A program made the position numbers and the translations under genes. Below are positions 16,228 to 23,328 of a stretch of 64,000 bases of DNA, piece by piece. Location of the stretch: the NCBI GenBank assembly GCA_021770445.1, contig JAETQY010000001.1, positions 124,001-188,000 of the forward strand. The letters are read 5' to 3'. Position 1 is the stretch's first letter. Each line of letters starts with the position of its first letter. The DNA comes from Bacillota bacterium. Its GTDB lineage: Bacteria; Bacillota; Clostridia; Oscillospirales; Oscillospiraceae. The notes under the pieces are model-generated. The model was given only the letters and a program-made list of their open reading frames with translations. It searched no databases and was not told the origin of the DNA.

Positions 16228-16233
16228 AGGGGC

Positions 16234-16438
16234 ACAAGACAAACTAAGGCAGGACGTAGGGGACTGGTACTCCCCCACGCCCCTATGCAGGAGCATGCAC
16301 CTCCTACACAACAGCATTGCTGCGCCAGCCCTCATTATAATCGAAATACCGCCTTTTTACAAGAGGTCGTTTTGCGGGGTTTGTGTCTACAAGTGCGGTG
16401 TGGGATGATCTATCCTGCGCCGCTTTCGTTTGTCTTGG
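16234..16438 (+). ncRNA. ssrS: structured non-coding RNA of about 200 nt, probable 6S RNA
   Basis: The 5' end CAAGACAAAC (16235-16244) pairs perfectly with GTTTGTCTTG (16428-16437), and just inside GCAGGA (16249-16254) pairs with TCCTGC (16413-16418). Further in, GCAC and ACACAA pair with GTGC and TTGTGT, giving an extended rod. Small side hairpins occur at GGGGA/TCCCC and ATGC/GCAT. A promoter places the transcript start at the closing stem. Length, long-range closing stem, internal loops and location near rarA all fit 6S RNA, the RNA polymerase-binding regulator. I did not recognise the sequence itself, and no clear U-tract terminator follows. It could instead be a structured leader of the gene at 16528. 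Confidence 0.5.
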
Positions 16439-16527
16439 CGGGAATGCCTTGGGGGCCGGGAAGTCCCACCCCCCAGGGCTTGAACCGCCAGGAATACCGC
16501 AAATCTGAAAGAAGAGAGGTACAAACG

Positions 16528-17502
16528 ATGAAAAAACTCAAAAAAACGCTTTCCCTGACTTTGGCACTGGCTCTTTCCCTGGCGCTGGCACTTCCCGCCG
16601 CAGCAGCGGAGGATAAAGTTCCCGAGGTGAGGCACTACACGCTGGAGGAGTTGGATTTTTCCGTCCAACCCATCGGAATTGCCCATATTTCGAGAAACAA
16701 TACAGGGAAATTGGAAAATGCCCAGGAATTTAAAAATGTCTTTGTATTCGATCAGGACTGTGTGATTCGGTTAAAGAATGGCCTTACCTATAAAGACAGT
16801 TTCTCGTACTCTGTCTATTATAACGATGACGGTGACAGCGTGGGACTCGTCATGGAGGGCGCTCCTAATGAAAGCGAAAAAGAATTTGATTCTTTTGAAT
16901 TATCCGTTTACGATATCTGTCTCTACAGTTTTGGTAATGGTGTGATAGATGACAACGGTTATTCTATGACTGAAGTCTGCTATGTAATCTCCAAAGCATA
17001 CATGGATATGCTGACTGCGGAGGGCTTTGCTGTCAAAATGACACCTGTACAGCCAACCACCCCCATCGAGCCTGAGAAGCCCGCTGAGGTCAAGACGGCC
17101 AATCCCACCAACGACAAACTGGTGGTGAACGGCGCGAAGAGAACCCCCACCGTTTATAAGATCGGCGGCAGCAACTACTTCCAGATTCGCGATGTGGCGG
17201 CGGTGCTCAACGGCACCGAAAAGCAGTTCGCCGTGGGCTACAGCGGCGGCAAGGTGACCGTCACCTCCGGCCAGCCCTACGAGGCCACCGGCAAGGAGCT
17301 GGCCGGCGCGCCGGCGGCAGCCAAGAACGCCTCCCCCTCTAAGGACGCAATTGTCATCGACGGCGTGGAGACCAGCCTCACCGTCTACAAGATCGGCGGC
17401 AGCAATTACTTCAAGCTCCGCGACCTGGGCAAGGCCCTGGACTTCAATGTGGGCTACTCGGGCGGACAGGTGACCATCGACACCAGCAAATCCTACTCCT
17501 AA
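16528..17502 (+). CDS. exported protein with two copper-amine-oxidase-type stalk repeats
   Basis: A 324-residue secreted protein. Residues 1-27 form a textbook signal peptide (basic MKKLKK start, Leu/Ala core, AAAA cleavage region). Residues about 30-190 are a unique, acidic, aromatic-rich domain I do not recognise. Two copies of a stalk repeat follow at about 196-250 and 274-324. Each has VNG/IDG, TVYKIGGSNYF, RD and VGYSGGxVT, like the copper amine oxidase N-terminal-like domain common in Clostridia surface proteins. No oxidase domain is present. The ATG at 16528 follows AAGAGAGGT. Codon use is AT-richer in the unique domain than in the repeats, suggesting domain shuffling. It lies downstream of the structured RNA and ends in a strong terminator. 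Confidence 0.8.
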   Translation: MKKLKKTLSLTLALALSLALALPAAAAEDKVPEVRHYTLEELDFSVQPIGIAHISRNNTGKLENAQEFKNVFVFDQDCVIRLKNGLTYKDSFSYSVYYNDDGDSVGLVMEGAPNESEKEFDSFELSVYDICLYSFGNGVIDDNGYSMTEVCYVISKAYMDMLTAEGFAVKMTPVQPTTPIEPEKPAEVKTANPTNDKLVVNGAKRTPTVYKIGGSNYFQIRDVAAVLNGTEKQFAVGYSGGKVTVTSGQPYEATGKELAGAPAAAKNASPSKDAIVIDGVETSLTVYKIGGSNYFKLRDLGKALDFNVGYSGGQVTIDTSKSYS

Positions 17503-17509
17503 TTTTTCA

Positions 17510-17536
17510 AAAACCCGGCCACTGGCCGGGTTTTTT
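17510..17536 (+). terminator. intrinsic terminator
   Basis: AAACCCGGCC and GGCCGGGTTT form a 10-bp stem around ACT-type loop bases, followed by a run of T. Confidence 0.88.
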
Positions 17537-17605
17537 GTTGGACAGGCAAGAAATATCTTTTTTTCGCATATTCTCTCAGAGGAATTTTTCTGAGGGGGCG
17601 CGGTC

Positions 17606-18787
17606 ATGGGGAAAATCGTGGGCAAAGCCCAGTATCGGGACATCTTGCTGGGCGCAGGCCTGCTCTGGGCCACCCTGGCTCTGGTGCTGTGGCCCGAGCA
17701 GTCCATGGGGGCCATGCGGGACGGGCTCAAACTTTGTGGCAACGTGATTCTGCCCTCCCTCTTCCCCTTCTTCGTCCTGTCCTCCCTGGTGGTGGAGCTG
17801 GGCATGTCCCGGTATCTAGGCAAGCTGCTGGAGCCGGTGATGGCCCCCCTGTTCCGGGTCAACGGGAACTGCGCCGCCGCCCTGGCCCTGGGCTTTGTAG
17901 GGGGCTACCCTGTAGGGGCCCGAACGGCTATCCAGATCTATGAGACCGGCCAGTGCTCCCGCACCGAGGCGGAGCGGATGCTGGCCTTTTGCAACAACAG
18001 CGGCCCCGCCTTCATCCTGGGGGTGGTGGGGGCCGGGGTGTTCGGTAGCGGGGCGGCCGGACTGCTCCTCTATCTGGCCCACCTGCTGGCCTCCCTGCTG
18101 GTGGGGGTGCTGTTCCGCTTCTACAAGCCCGGGGACGGTCCCCAGACCAGGCGCAGCCGGGGGCCCCAGTTCCAGGCTGCCAGCTTCCCCAAGGCCTTCA
18201 CCCAGTCGGTCACCGGAGCCATGCAGTCCACTCTGAACATCTGCGCCTTTGTCCTGTTTTTTACCGTGTTTCTGCGCATCCTGGCCCACGCGGGCATTTT
18301 AAACCTGCTGGGAGGCCTCCTCTCCGCCCTCCTGGCCCCCCTGGGGATGGATCAGACCTGGGCGGAGCGGCTGCTCACCGGGTTGGTGGAGGTGTCCTCC
18401 GGGGTGTCCTCCCTCACCGACGGCACCCTGTCCGGCCGGCTGTCCATGGCCGCCTTCATGCTGGGGTGGGCCGGAGTGTCCGTCCACTGCCAGGTGCTGG
18501 CCTTCCTGGGAGACAGCGGTCTGTCGGTGCGCACCTACCTGGTGGGTAAGCTGCTTCACGGCTCTCTGTCCGCCCTCTTGGCAAGCCTGATCTTCCGGAC
18601 GGTCCCTCTCAGCAGCCCGGCCTCCTTCTACCTGGCCGAGCAGACCGAGGCCATCGCTCAGCTGGACTTCCAAAAGGCGCTCACCCTCTCCGCCGCGGCC
18701 GCCTGGGGCATGTGGCTGGCCTTTCTGTCCCTCACCGTCTGGGCGGTACAAAAAAACAGTGGAAAAAGGCCGCGGAATGTAGTATAA
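17606..18787 (+). CDS. ylbJ: sporulation integral membrane protein YlbJ
   Basis: A 393-residue polytopic membrane protein with two nucleoside-recognition (Gate) domains, the YlbJ layout. Characteristic stretches are LPSLFPFFVLSSLVVELG, LGFVGGYPVGARTA, MLAFCNNSGPAFILGVVG in the first half and LVEVSSGVSSL plus GWAGVSVHCQVLAFL in the second. In Bacillus subtilis YlbJ is made in the mother cell under sigma-E and is needed for heat-resistant spores, probably as a transporter of an unknown solute. GAGGGGG lies upstream of the ATG at 17606. It stands alone between a terminator and the small cysteine protein gene. Presence supports an endospore former. Confidence 0.93.
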   Translation: MGKIVGKAQYRDILLGAGLLWATLALVLWPEQSMGAMRDGLKLCGNVILPSLFPFFVLSSLVVELGMSRYLGKLLEPVMAPLFRVNGNCAAALALGFVGGYPVGARTAIQIYETGQCSRTEAERMLAFCNNSGPAFILGVVGAGVFGSGAAGLLLYLAHLLASLLVGVLFRFYKPGDGPQTRRSRGPQFQAASFPKAFTQSVTGAMQSTLNICAFVLFFTVFLRILAHAGILNLLGGLLSALLAPLGMDQTWAERLLTGLVEVSSGVSSLTDGTLSGRLSMAAFMLGWAGVSVHCQVLAFLGDSGLSVRTYLVGKLLHGSLSALLASLIFRTVPLSSPASFYLAEQTEAIAQLDFQKALTLSAAAAWGMWLAFLSLTVWAVQKNSGKRPRNVV

Positions 18788-18824
18788 TAATTTTTAGCCC
18801 CATTTGACAAAGGAGTGAGCCGCC

Positions 18825-19037
18825 ATAAAGCTGTTCCAAACCTCCATCGAGCCCCGCTGCGCCTACTGCGCCCGGGGCCGTGAACTGGACCCCGGCCAGG
18901 TGATCTGCCCAAAAAAGGGGGTCATGTCCGCCGGCTCCCACTGTACCTCCTTCCGCTACGATCCTCTGAAGCGAGTGCCACCCCGTCCGGCCAGGCTGAC
19001 CTTAGCCGCCGGCTCTGACGAGGATTTTCAGCTGTAA
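18825..19037 (+). CDS. small cysteine-rich protein, apparently AUA-initiated
   Basis: A 70-residue frame from 18825 reads (M)KLFQTSIEPRCAYCARGREL and continues to TAA at 19035-19037. Four cysteines (CAYC at 12-15, then about 29 and 43) suggest a zinc-binding or redox motif; the tail is Arg/Pro-rich. There is no in-frame ATG, GTG or TTG near the start: the frame is closed by TGA at 18816-18818, and the only candidates are ATA at 18825 and CTG at 18831. AAGGAG at 18810-18815 is nine bases from the ATA, ideal spacing, so AUA is the likely start. I believe homologs begin MKLFQTSIEPRC, but this is recollection. A strong terminator follows. Function unknown. Confidence 0.6.
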   Translation: MKLFQTSIEPRCAYCARGRELDPGQVICPKKGVMSAGSHCTSFRYDPLKRVPPRPARLTLAAGSDEDFQL

Positions 19038-19047
19038 CGCTCCATGT

Positions 19048-19092
19048 AAAAGCGATCCGTAAAGGAAAATCCCTTTACGGATCGCTTTTTGT
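19048..19092 (+). terminator. intrinsic terminator
   Basis: AAAAGCGATCCGTAAAGG and CCTTTACGGATCGCTTTT pair perfectly over 18 bp around AAAATC, then TTT follows. Confidence 0.9.
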
Positions 19093-19264
19093 CGTCTTTT
19101 GAAAATTCCCCGATAATTTTCCTCTCCACGACCACATCCCCCAGCAGTCGCCCCTCCCCTTGACGAAGGACGTCGCACAGCCGGTTTTCCTGCGATATCT
19201 TTCCCTTTCCCAAAGCGCCATGACACTATATAATGTGCCTATCAACAAAAGGAGGCACTATATC

Positions 19265-19531
19265 ATGGAGCTTAGGATTGCCGACCGGCAGTGCCGGGAT
19301 CAGGGGGGAAATCTCCGCCGTTTCCACTATTTTCTCACCATCGACCAAGAGGAGACCCCCCGTTTCTCCTGTGAGAACTACGGGGTCCGGGTGGCGGAGG
19401 AAGGGGGCGGTGAGGCCTCTATTGCTGCCATCACCACCAGCGCCGCCCGCATCGACGAGCTGCTCACCCTCCTGGTGGACAACCGGGTGGGCCCCGCCGG
19501 ACTGGCCGACGTGGTGGCAGATTGGCTGTAA
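19265..19531 (+). CDS. DUF6514-like small protein
   Basis: An 88-residue protein beginning MELRIADRQCRDQGGNLRRF. The pattern of a beta-strand pair (FHYFLTID, YGVRVAEEGGGEASIAAITTSAA) followed by a C-terminal helix (RIDELLTLLVDNRVGPAGLADVVADWL) matches what I recall of DUF6514, small proteins of unknown role in Clostridia. The ATG at 19265 is selected because GGAGG lies nine bases upstream; longer upstream in-frame starts have no ribosome binding site. A TATAAT is present at 19229-19234 but its -35 region is poor. It is convergent with oadG. Confidence 0.72.
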   Translation: MELRIADRQCRDQGGNLRRFHYFLTIDQEETPRFSCENYGVRVAEEGGGEASIAAITTSAARIDELLTLLVDNRVGPAGLADVVADWL

Positions 19532-19560
19532 GGTAATATTGCCTTACAGGGTATGGCTGC

Positions 19561-19683
19561 CTATTTTCCGCCGCCCAGCTTTCCCATCAGCACCACCAGC
19601 AGGGCGATGACACCCAGCACCACGAAGATGCCCAGCATCCCCTGCCCCAGCATCTCCAGGGCTCCAATTAAATTTTCACTCAT
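19561..19683 (-). CDS. OadG-like small subunit of a sodium-pumping decarboxylase
   Basis: A 40-residue protein with one membrane helix: MSENLIGALEMLGQGMLGIF followed by VVLGVIALLVVLMGKLGGGK. The sequence and position next to oadB fit the gamma (OadG) subunit, which normally helps assemble the alpha and beta subunits. It is shorter than classical OadG and lacks the C-terminal metal-binding histidines, so it is a minimal form. GGAGGAG lies six bases ahead of the ATG at 19683. It is 15 bases downstream of oadB in the same transcript. Confidence 0.75.
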   Translation of the reverse strand: MSENLIGALEMLGQGMLGIFVVLGVIALLVVLMGKLGGGK

Positions 19684-19698
19684 AGCGTTCTCCTCCTG

Positions 19699-20844
19699 TC
19701 AGCCCAGATTGGCAAAGTATTGCAGCACCACGCCGCCCGCCACCACCGAGGCGATCTGCCCGGAGACGTTGGCGGCGATGGCGTGCATCAGCAGATGGTT
19801 CTGGCTGTCGGCCTCCTGGCCCAGCTTCTCAATGACCCGAGAGGACATGGGGAAGGCGGAAATCCCCGCCGCGCCCACCATGGGGTTGATCTTGTTCTTG
19901 GGGGTGAAGATATTCAGCACCTTGACGAAGAGCACGCCCACCACCGAGTCCAGCACAAAGGCCACCAGGCCCAGGCCCATAATCATGAAGGTCTCGGGCC
20001 GGACGAACTGGTCCGCCTTCATGGAGAAGGAGATGGTGATGCCCAGCAGCAGGGTAATGAGATTGGCCAGGTCGTTCTGGGCGGTGTTGGACAGGGTGGA
20101 CAGCACGCCGCACTCCCGGATCAGGTTGCCGAACATGAGGAAACCCACCAGCGCCACCGAGGCGGGAGCCACCAGCCCGGCGATCACCGTCACCACGATG
20201 GGGAACAGAATGCGCATCCGCCGGGTAACGCCCTGGGGCTTGTAGGGCATTTTCATGGCCCGGTCCTTCTGGGTCGTCACCAGCTTGATGGCGAAGGGCT
20301 GGATGATGGGCACTAGGGCCATATAGGAGTAGGCCGCCACGGCGATGGCCCCCACGAAGTTGGACTTCAGGGTCTGGGACACCAGCAGGGACGTGGGGCC
20401 GTCCGCCGCGCCGATAATGCCGATGGAGGCGGCGTCCTTCAGGTCGAAGCCCAGCAGAACGGCGATGATGATGGTGAGGAAGATGCCCGCCTGAGCGGCC
20501 GCGCCGCACAGGAACAGCTTGGGGTTGGCCAGCAGCGGCCCGAAGTCGATCATGGCCCCGATACCGATGAACAGCAGCAGGGGCATGGCCTCGCTGGCCT
20601 CGATGCCCACCTCGAAGAGCCACTGGATGATGCCCGGGGTCTCCCCGATCCCGGCGCTGAACTGGTTCACCACGCCCGACAGGGGCAGGTTCACCAGGAT
20701 GGCCCCGAAGCCCATGGGCATGAGCAGGGCGGGCTCAAAGCCCTTCTCGATGGCCAGGTAGATCAGCAGCCCGCCGATGACATACATGACCGCCTGCTGC
20801 CAGGTGATGGACATGATCCCTTGCCAGAGGAATGAAAAATCCAT
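19699..20844 (-). CDS. oadB: sodium ion-translocating decarboxylase beta subunit
   Basis: A 381-residue integral membrane protein of the OadB/GcdB/MmdB family, which couples decarboxylation of a biotin-bound carboxyl group to export of two Na+ ions. Family marks include GAMIDFGPLLANPKLFLCGAA, DAASIGIIGAADGPTSLLVS with the ion-binding Asp, and the C-terminal NPMVGAAGISAFPMSSRV. Length is standard. The partner carboxyltransferase and biotin carrier are not in the window, so the substrate (oxaloacetate, glutaconyl-CoA or methylmalonyl-CoA) is open. A leader of about 190 bases with a riboswitch-like fold and a terminator precedes the ATG at 20844, indicating regulated expression. Confidence 0.94.
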   Translation of the reverse strand: MDFSFLWQGIMSITWQQAVMYVIGGLLIYLAIEKGFEPALLMPMGFGAILVNLPLSGVVNQFSAGIGETPGIIQWLFEVGIEASEAMPLLLFIGIGAMIDFGPLLANPKLFLCGAAAQAGIFLTIIIAVLLGFDLKDAASIGIIGAADGPTSLLVSQTLKSNFVGAIAVAAYSYMALVPIIQPFAIKLVTTQKDRAMKMPYKPQGVTRRMRILFPIVVTVIAGLVAPASVALVGFLMFGNLIRECGVLSTLSNTAQNDLANLITLLLGITISFSMKADQFVRPETFMIMGLGLVAFVLDSVVGVLFVKVLNIFTPKNKINPMVGAAGISAFPMSSRVIEKLGQEADSQNHLLMHAIAANVSGQIASVVAGGVVLQYFANLG

Positions 20845-20894
20845 ATCAACACACTTCCTTTATCTTTATCCTTTCCAATTTTGTGCGATCTATC

Positions 20895-21034
20895 AAAAAA
20901 GACCTGCGCTCCGATGATCGGAACGCAGGTCTGGTCATTTCAGGCACAGCCAGAGCGGCCTCACGGACCGCACATGCTTGTTGACTGGTGCCGCGCGCCA
21001 CAGGGACGCGCCGACTACTCCCCTTTGTCGTATG
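20895..21034 (-). promoter_or_regulatory. riboswitch-like leader of oadB, yybP-ykoY (Mn2+) type candidate
   Basis: On the minus strand the leader contains GGGGAGTAG (21023-21015), GTCAACA (about 20985-20979) and TGAAATGACCAGACC near the 3' end. These in this order recall the conserved elements of the yybP-ykoY manganese riboswitch. The final AGACCTGCG is also the 5' arm of an intrinsic terminator (AGACCTGCG...CGCAGGTCT then TTTTTT, 20931-20892). The aptamer and terminator are therefore mutually exclusive: ligand binding would hold the 3' strand and let oadB be transcribed. A Na+-sensing or other ion-sensing class is an alternative, given the regulated gene. Confidence 0.6.
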
Positions 21035-21040
21035 GGGCAT

Positions 21041-21068
21041 GTTATCACATCCCCCGCGCTGTTGTCAA
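21041..21068 (-). promoter_or_regulatory. sigma-A promoter of the oadB leader
   Basis: On the minus strand a perfect TTGACA (21068-21063) and GATAAC (21046-21041) are separated by 16 bases. Transcription would start near 21034, just before the GGGGAGTAG element. Confidence 0.65.
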
Positions 21069-21097
21069 GAGGTTTACAGGATAAATTTTCCGTAAAT

Positions 21098-21985
21098 TTA
21101 CCGGCCGTCCATCTCTAGGATACCCTCCACGGCTCCCGTCTCGCAGTTGTACCAGAAATAGCCGGTGTGGTTCTCCCCCACGCTGTCTTCAAAGGAGTAG
21201 TAAATGAGCATGGAGGCGCTGTCCATCCCCCACTGCAAGAACCGGTAGTCGATCTCCGGCCAGCCCTCTGGGCTGCTGTAGCCGTATTTGCGCAGCTCTG
21301 TCGCCTCCACTCCCATGGAGAGGTAGGCGTTCAGATTGCTGCTCGAATTGCGGTCCAGCCAGCTCAGGGTCAGACGGTTTTCATCGGCATAATCCAGGGC
21401 CAGGACATACTTCCTGCTGTCAGGCGACCACCACAGGCCCCGATAGGTACAGTCCCCGTAGATGACCCGCCACTGTAAGCCGTCCTCCTGTTCCGTAATA
21501 ACCGAAATTCCGTCCTCAAAGGAGAATGAGCCGCCGTTCAGCCTCTTGCTGTACACCGTGGCGCAGACTTTCCCATCGGGAGACGTCACCTCGTCCAGGA
21601 CAAACAGCCGCCCGCTCCTCCACAGGAAGACGCCGCCAATCAAAGCGGCGGCGAGCAAAAGGACTGCGGCGATAATCAGATACTTTTTTCGGACGCCCCG
21701 CACCTTGCGGGCCACCTCGCTCCGGGAGTAGCGGATGATCTCCTTGGCGCTGGTCTCCGGCTCCTCGGGCCGTTCCGACCGCTCCCCCCGGATCAGCTCC
21801 ACAATGGAGACGCCCAGAATTTCCGCCAGCGGCTCCAGCAGGGAGATGTCGGGGGCGCAGATGCCCCGCTCCCACTTTGACACCGCCCGGTCGGTGATGT
21901 GCAGCAGGTCCGCCAGCTGCTTCTGGGTCATATCCTTCTCTTTGCGCAGCTCCTTGATGAAGCCGCCGGTTGTGATATTGTCCAT
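21098..21985 (-). CDS. membrane-tethered XRE-family regulator with external sensor-like domain
   Basis: A 295-residue protein. Residues 7-63 form a Cro/C1-type helix-turn-helix (FIKELRKEKDMTQKQLADLL, then TDRAVSKWERG). A cytoplasmic linker precedes one membrane helix at about 102-122. The remaining 170 residues lie outside and contain a beta-rich domain (LFVLDEVTSPDGKVCATVYS, WWSPDSRKYVLALDY). DNA binding at one end and an exported domain at the other suggest a one-component transmembrane regulator; ligand and targets are unknown. The ATG at 21985 follows GGAGGTG and starts the HTH domain directly. An upstream in-frame start at 22030 has no ribosome site. No obvious partner gene adjoins it. 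Confidence 0.85.
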   Translation of the reverse strand: MDNITTGGFIKELRKEKDMTQKQLADLLHITDRAVSKWERGICAPDISLLEPLAEILGVSIVELIRGERSERPEEPETSAKEIIRYSRSEVARKVRGVRKKYLIIAAVLLLAAALIGGVFLWRSGRLFVLDEVTSPDGKVCATVYSKRLNGGSFSFEDGISVITEQEDGLQWRVIYGDCTYRGLWWSPDSRKYVLALDYADENRLTLSWLDRNSSSNLNAYLSMGVEATELRKYGYSSPEGWPEIDYRFLQWGMDSASMLIYYSFEDSVGENHTGYFWYNCETGAVEGILEMDGR

Positions 21986-22073
21986 GGTATTTCGCACCTC
22001 CTGCCTGAGAGCATAGCGCACCCCAGGCAAAAAGTCACCAAACCAGCGGTTGAGTTTGGGCTGTCAGAGGCTT

Positions 22074-22439
22074 TCAGCCCTGGCTCCGGTCCTTCTGGGG
22101 CACCATAATCCGCAGGTGGGAGCCCTCGCCGCACTTGCCCTTCTCGTCGTGGACCTCGATGTCAAACCACATCTTCCGCCGCTCGATCTCTCGCAAGGTG
22201 GCGGTGGCAGTCACCTTCATACCCACAGGGGTGGGGGCCAGATGGCGAACGTGGGCCTCGGCGCCCACGGTGGTCATCCCATCCTCCAGGTACTCCTGGG
22301 CCAGCTCCAGGGCGCAGGCCTCCATCAGAGCCAGCATGTTGGGGGTGGAAAGGATCTTCGCCCCTGCCGCGCCGATGCGCTTGGCGGTCATGGTGTCGTC
22401 TACCGTCCAGGTCAAACTGTGCTGGGTGGGTTTTTCCAT
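22074..22439 (-). CDS. hotdog-fold thioesterase (FlK-like)
   Basis: A 121-residue hotdog protein resembling the fluoroacetyl-CoA thioesterase FlK/thioesterase-like group. Marks are TPNMLALMEACALELAQEYL for the central helix, TTVGAEAHVRHLAPTPVGMKV for the following strand, and a WFDIEVHDEKGKCGEG strand pair. The Glu in MEACA and the His in AHVRH are candidates for catalysis. Fluoroacetate specificity should not be inferred; many relatives have unknown acyl-CoA substrates. It is the last gene of an operon with the DUF4177 gene three bases upstream. Confidence 0.82.
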   Translation of the reverse strand: MEKPTQHSLTWTVDDTMTAKRIGAAGAKILSTPNMLALMEACALELAQEYLEDGMTTVGAEAHVRHLAPTPVGMKVTATATLREIERRKMWFDIEVHDEKGKCGEGSHLRIMVPQKDRSQG

Positions 22440-22442
22440 CTC

Positions 22443-22646
22443 TTACACCTCTTTCTCAAAGGCCAGGTCCATCTCCACGATAACCCCGGACGCCGTCTGA
22501 TCAATGGGGATAACGCCCACAAACCGCCAGCCCGCCTTGGCCCGGCGGGTGATAATCTCCCGGTGTCCCATGGTCTCATTCTTGCTGTTGAGCCACTGGG
22601 TCCGGCCCGTGTAGATGTGGATACGCTCATACTCATAGGTATACAT
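22443..22646 (-). CDS. DUF4177 domain protein
   Basis: A 67-residue protein starting MYTYEYERIHIYTGRTQWLN. The YEYERIHI strand, the GWRFVGVIPI strand and the following acidic end fit DUF4177, a small alpha/beta family of unknown function. The ATG at 22646 is preferred over an upstream in-frame start because GGAGAAG is well placed and the domain begins there. It is 16 bases after the TIGR03936-type gene and three bases before the thioesterase gene, so it is part of that transcript. Confidence 0.78.
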   Translation of the reverse strand: MYTYEYERIHIYTGRTQWLNSKNETMGHREIITRRAKAGWRFVGVIPIDQTASGVIVEMDLAFEKEV

Positions 22647-22662
22647 AATACTTCTCCTCTCT

Positions 22663-23328
22663 CTAGCGGAAGGGCTTCCCCTCTCCGTCCAGCACCTCCC
22701 GGCGGTGGAAGGTAACAAAATCCGGGGTATATTCCGGATATTGGGCACAAAATGCGTTGCGGATCAGCTCCGGGTTCAGGCCGGGGTTCTGGGCGGAGAC
22801 CACCAGGTCCACCGTCATAGTGTCGCTCTGGCACTCAATGCGCCGGCTGCGGATCAATGGGATCAGGTCCACCTCGGTGAAGCCCGCTTTCGCTTTGTTG
22901 GACTTCTTTCTCACTACCAGGCTGTCTCGGCCCAGCAGCTCCTCCATAGCGGGCTCGCTCTCCTGGGGCCGGCCCTCCGGGTAGTCGAAGTTCATGATAT
23001 AGTTGACATAACACAATTCCTTCAGCTTCCGCTCTGCCGGGTAGCACTGGTGGACCACAATGCCCTCGGGCATGGCGGCGGTGAGCCGCTCCGGCACCTC
23101 CTCATGGCTTGTCCCCTCCAGCAGGCCGAACTCCAAAATCTCGCACTGGCTGGAGTAGCCCACCGACAGGGGCAAGGCGATGGAGACGAAGGGGTGGGGA
23201 TTGAAGCCCTCGGTGTGCTTAATGGGAATTTTCGCCCGGGCAAAGGCCCGCTGGAAGGTGCGCATCAGGTCCAGGTGGGAGATGTACCGGGCTCGCCCGG
23301 TCTTGGTAAACAGTAGCCGGTCAGCCAC
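22663..23328 (-). CDS. TIGR03936/DUF2344 radical SAM-associated protein
   Basis: A 221-residue protein of the TIGR03936 (DUF2344) type, found fused to or next to TIGR03960 radical SAM enzymes. Recognisable stretches are LLFTKTGRARYISHLDLMR, IKHTEGFNPHPFVSIALPL and GYSSQCEILEFGL. No iron-sulfur motif of its own is present. The start is a GTG at 23328 with GGGAGG upstream; it overlaps the stop of the radical SAM gene by eight bases, giving a GTGGCTGA junction and implying coupled translation. The pair often sits near ribosome or RNA-maturation genes in Clostridia, so an RNA or protein modification role is plausible but unproven. Confidence 0.9.
   Translation of the reverse strand: MADRLLFTKTGRARYISHLDLMRTFQRAFARAKIPIKHTEGFNPHPFVSIALPLSVGYSSQCEILEFGLLEGTSHEEVPERLTAAMPEGIVVHQCYPAERKLKELCYVNYIMNFDYPEGRPQESEPAMEELLGRDSLVVRKKSNKAKAGFTEVDLIPLIRSRRIECQSDTMTVDLVVSAQNPGLNPELIRNAFCAQYPEYTPDFVTFHRREVLDGEGKPFR

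Noticed and set aside
16444-16495. tRNA-like hairpin downstream of the structured RNA
   Set aside because: It has a strong stem and a TTGAACC-like stretch but no cloverleaf, anticodon arm or CCA.
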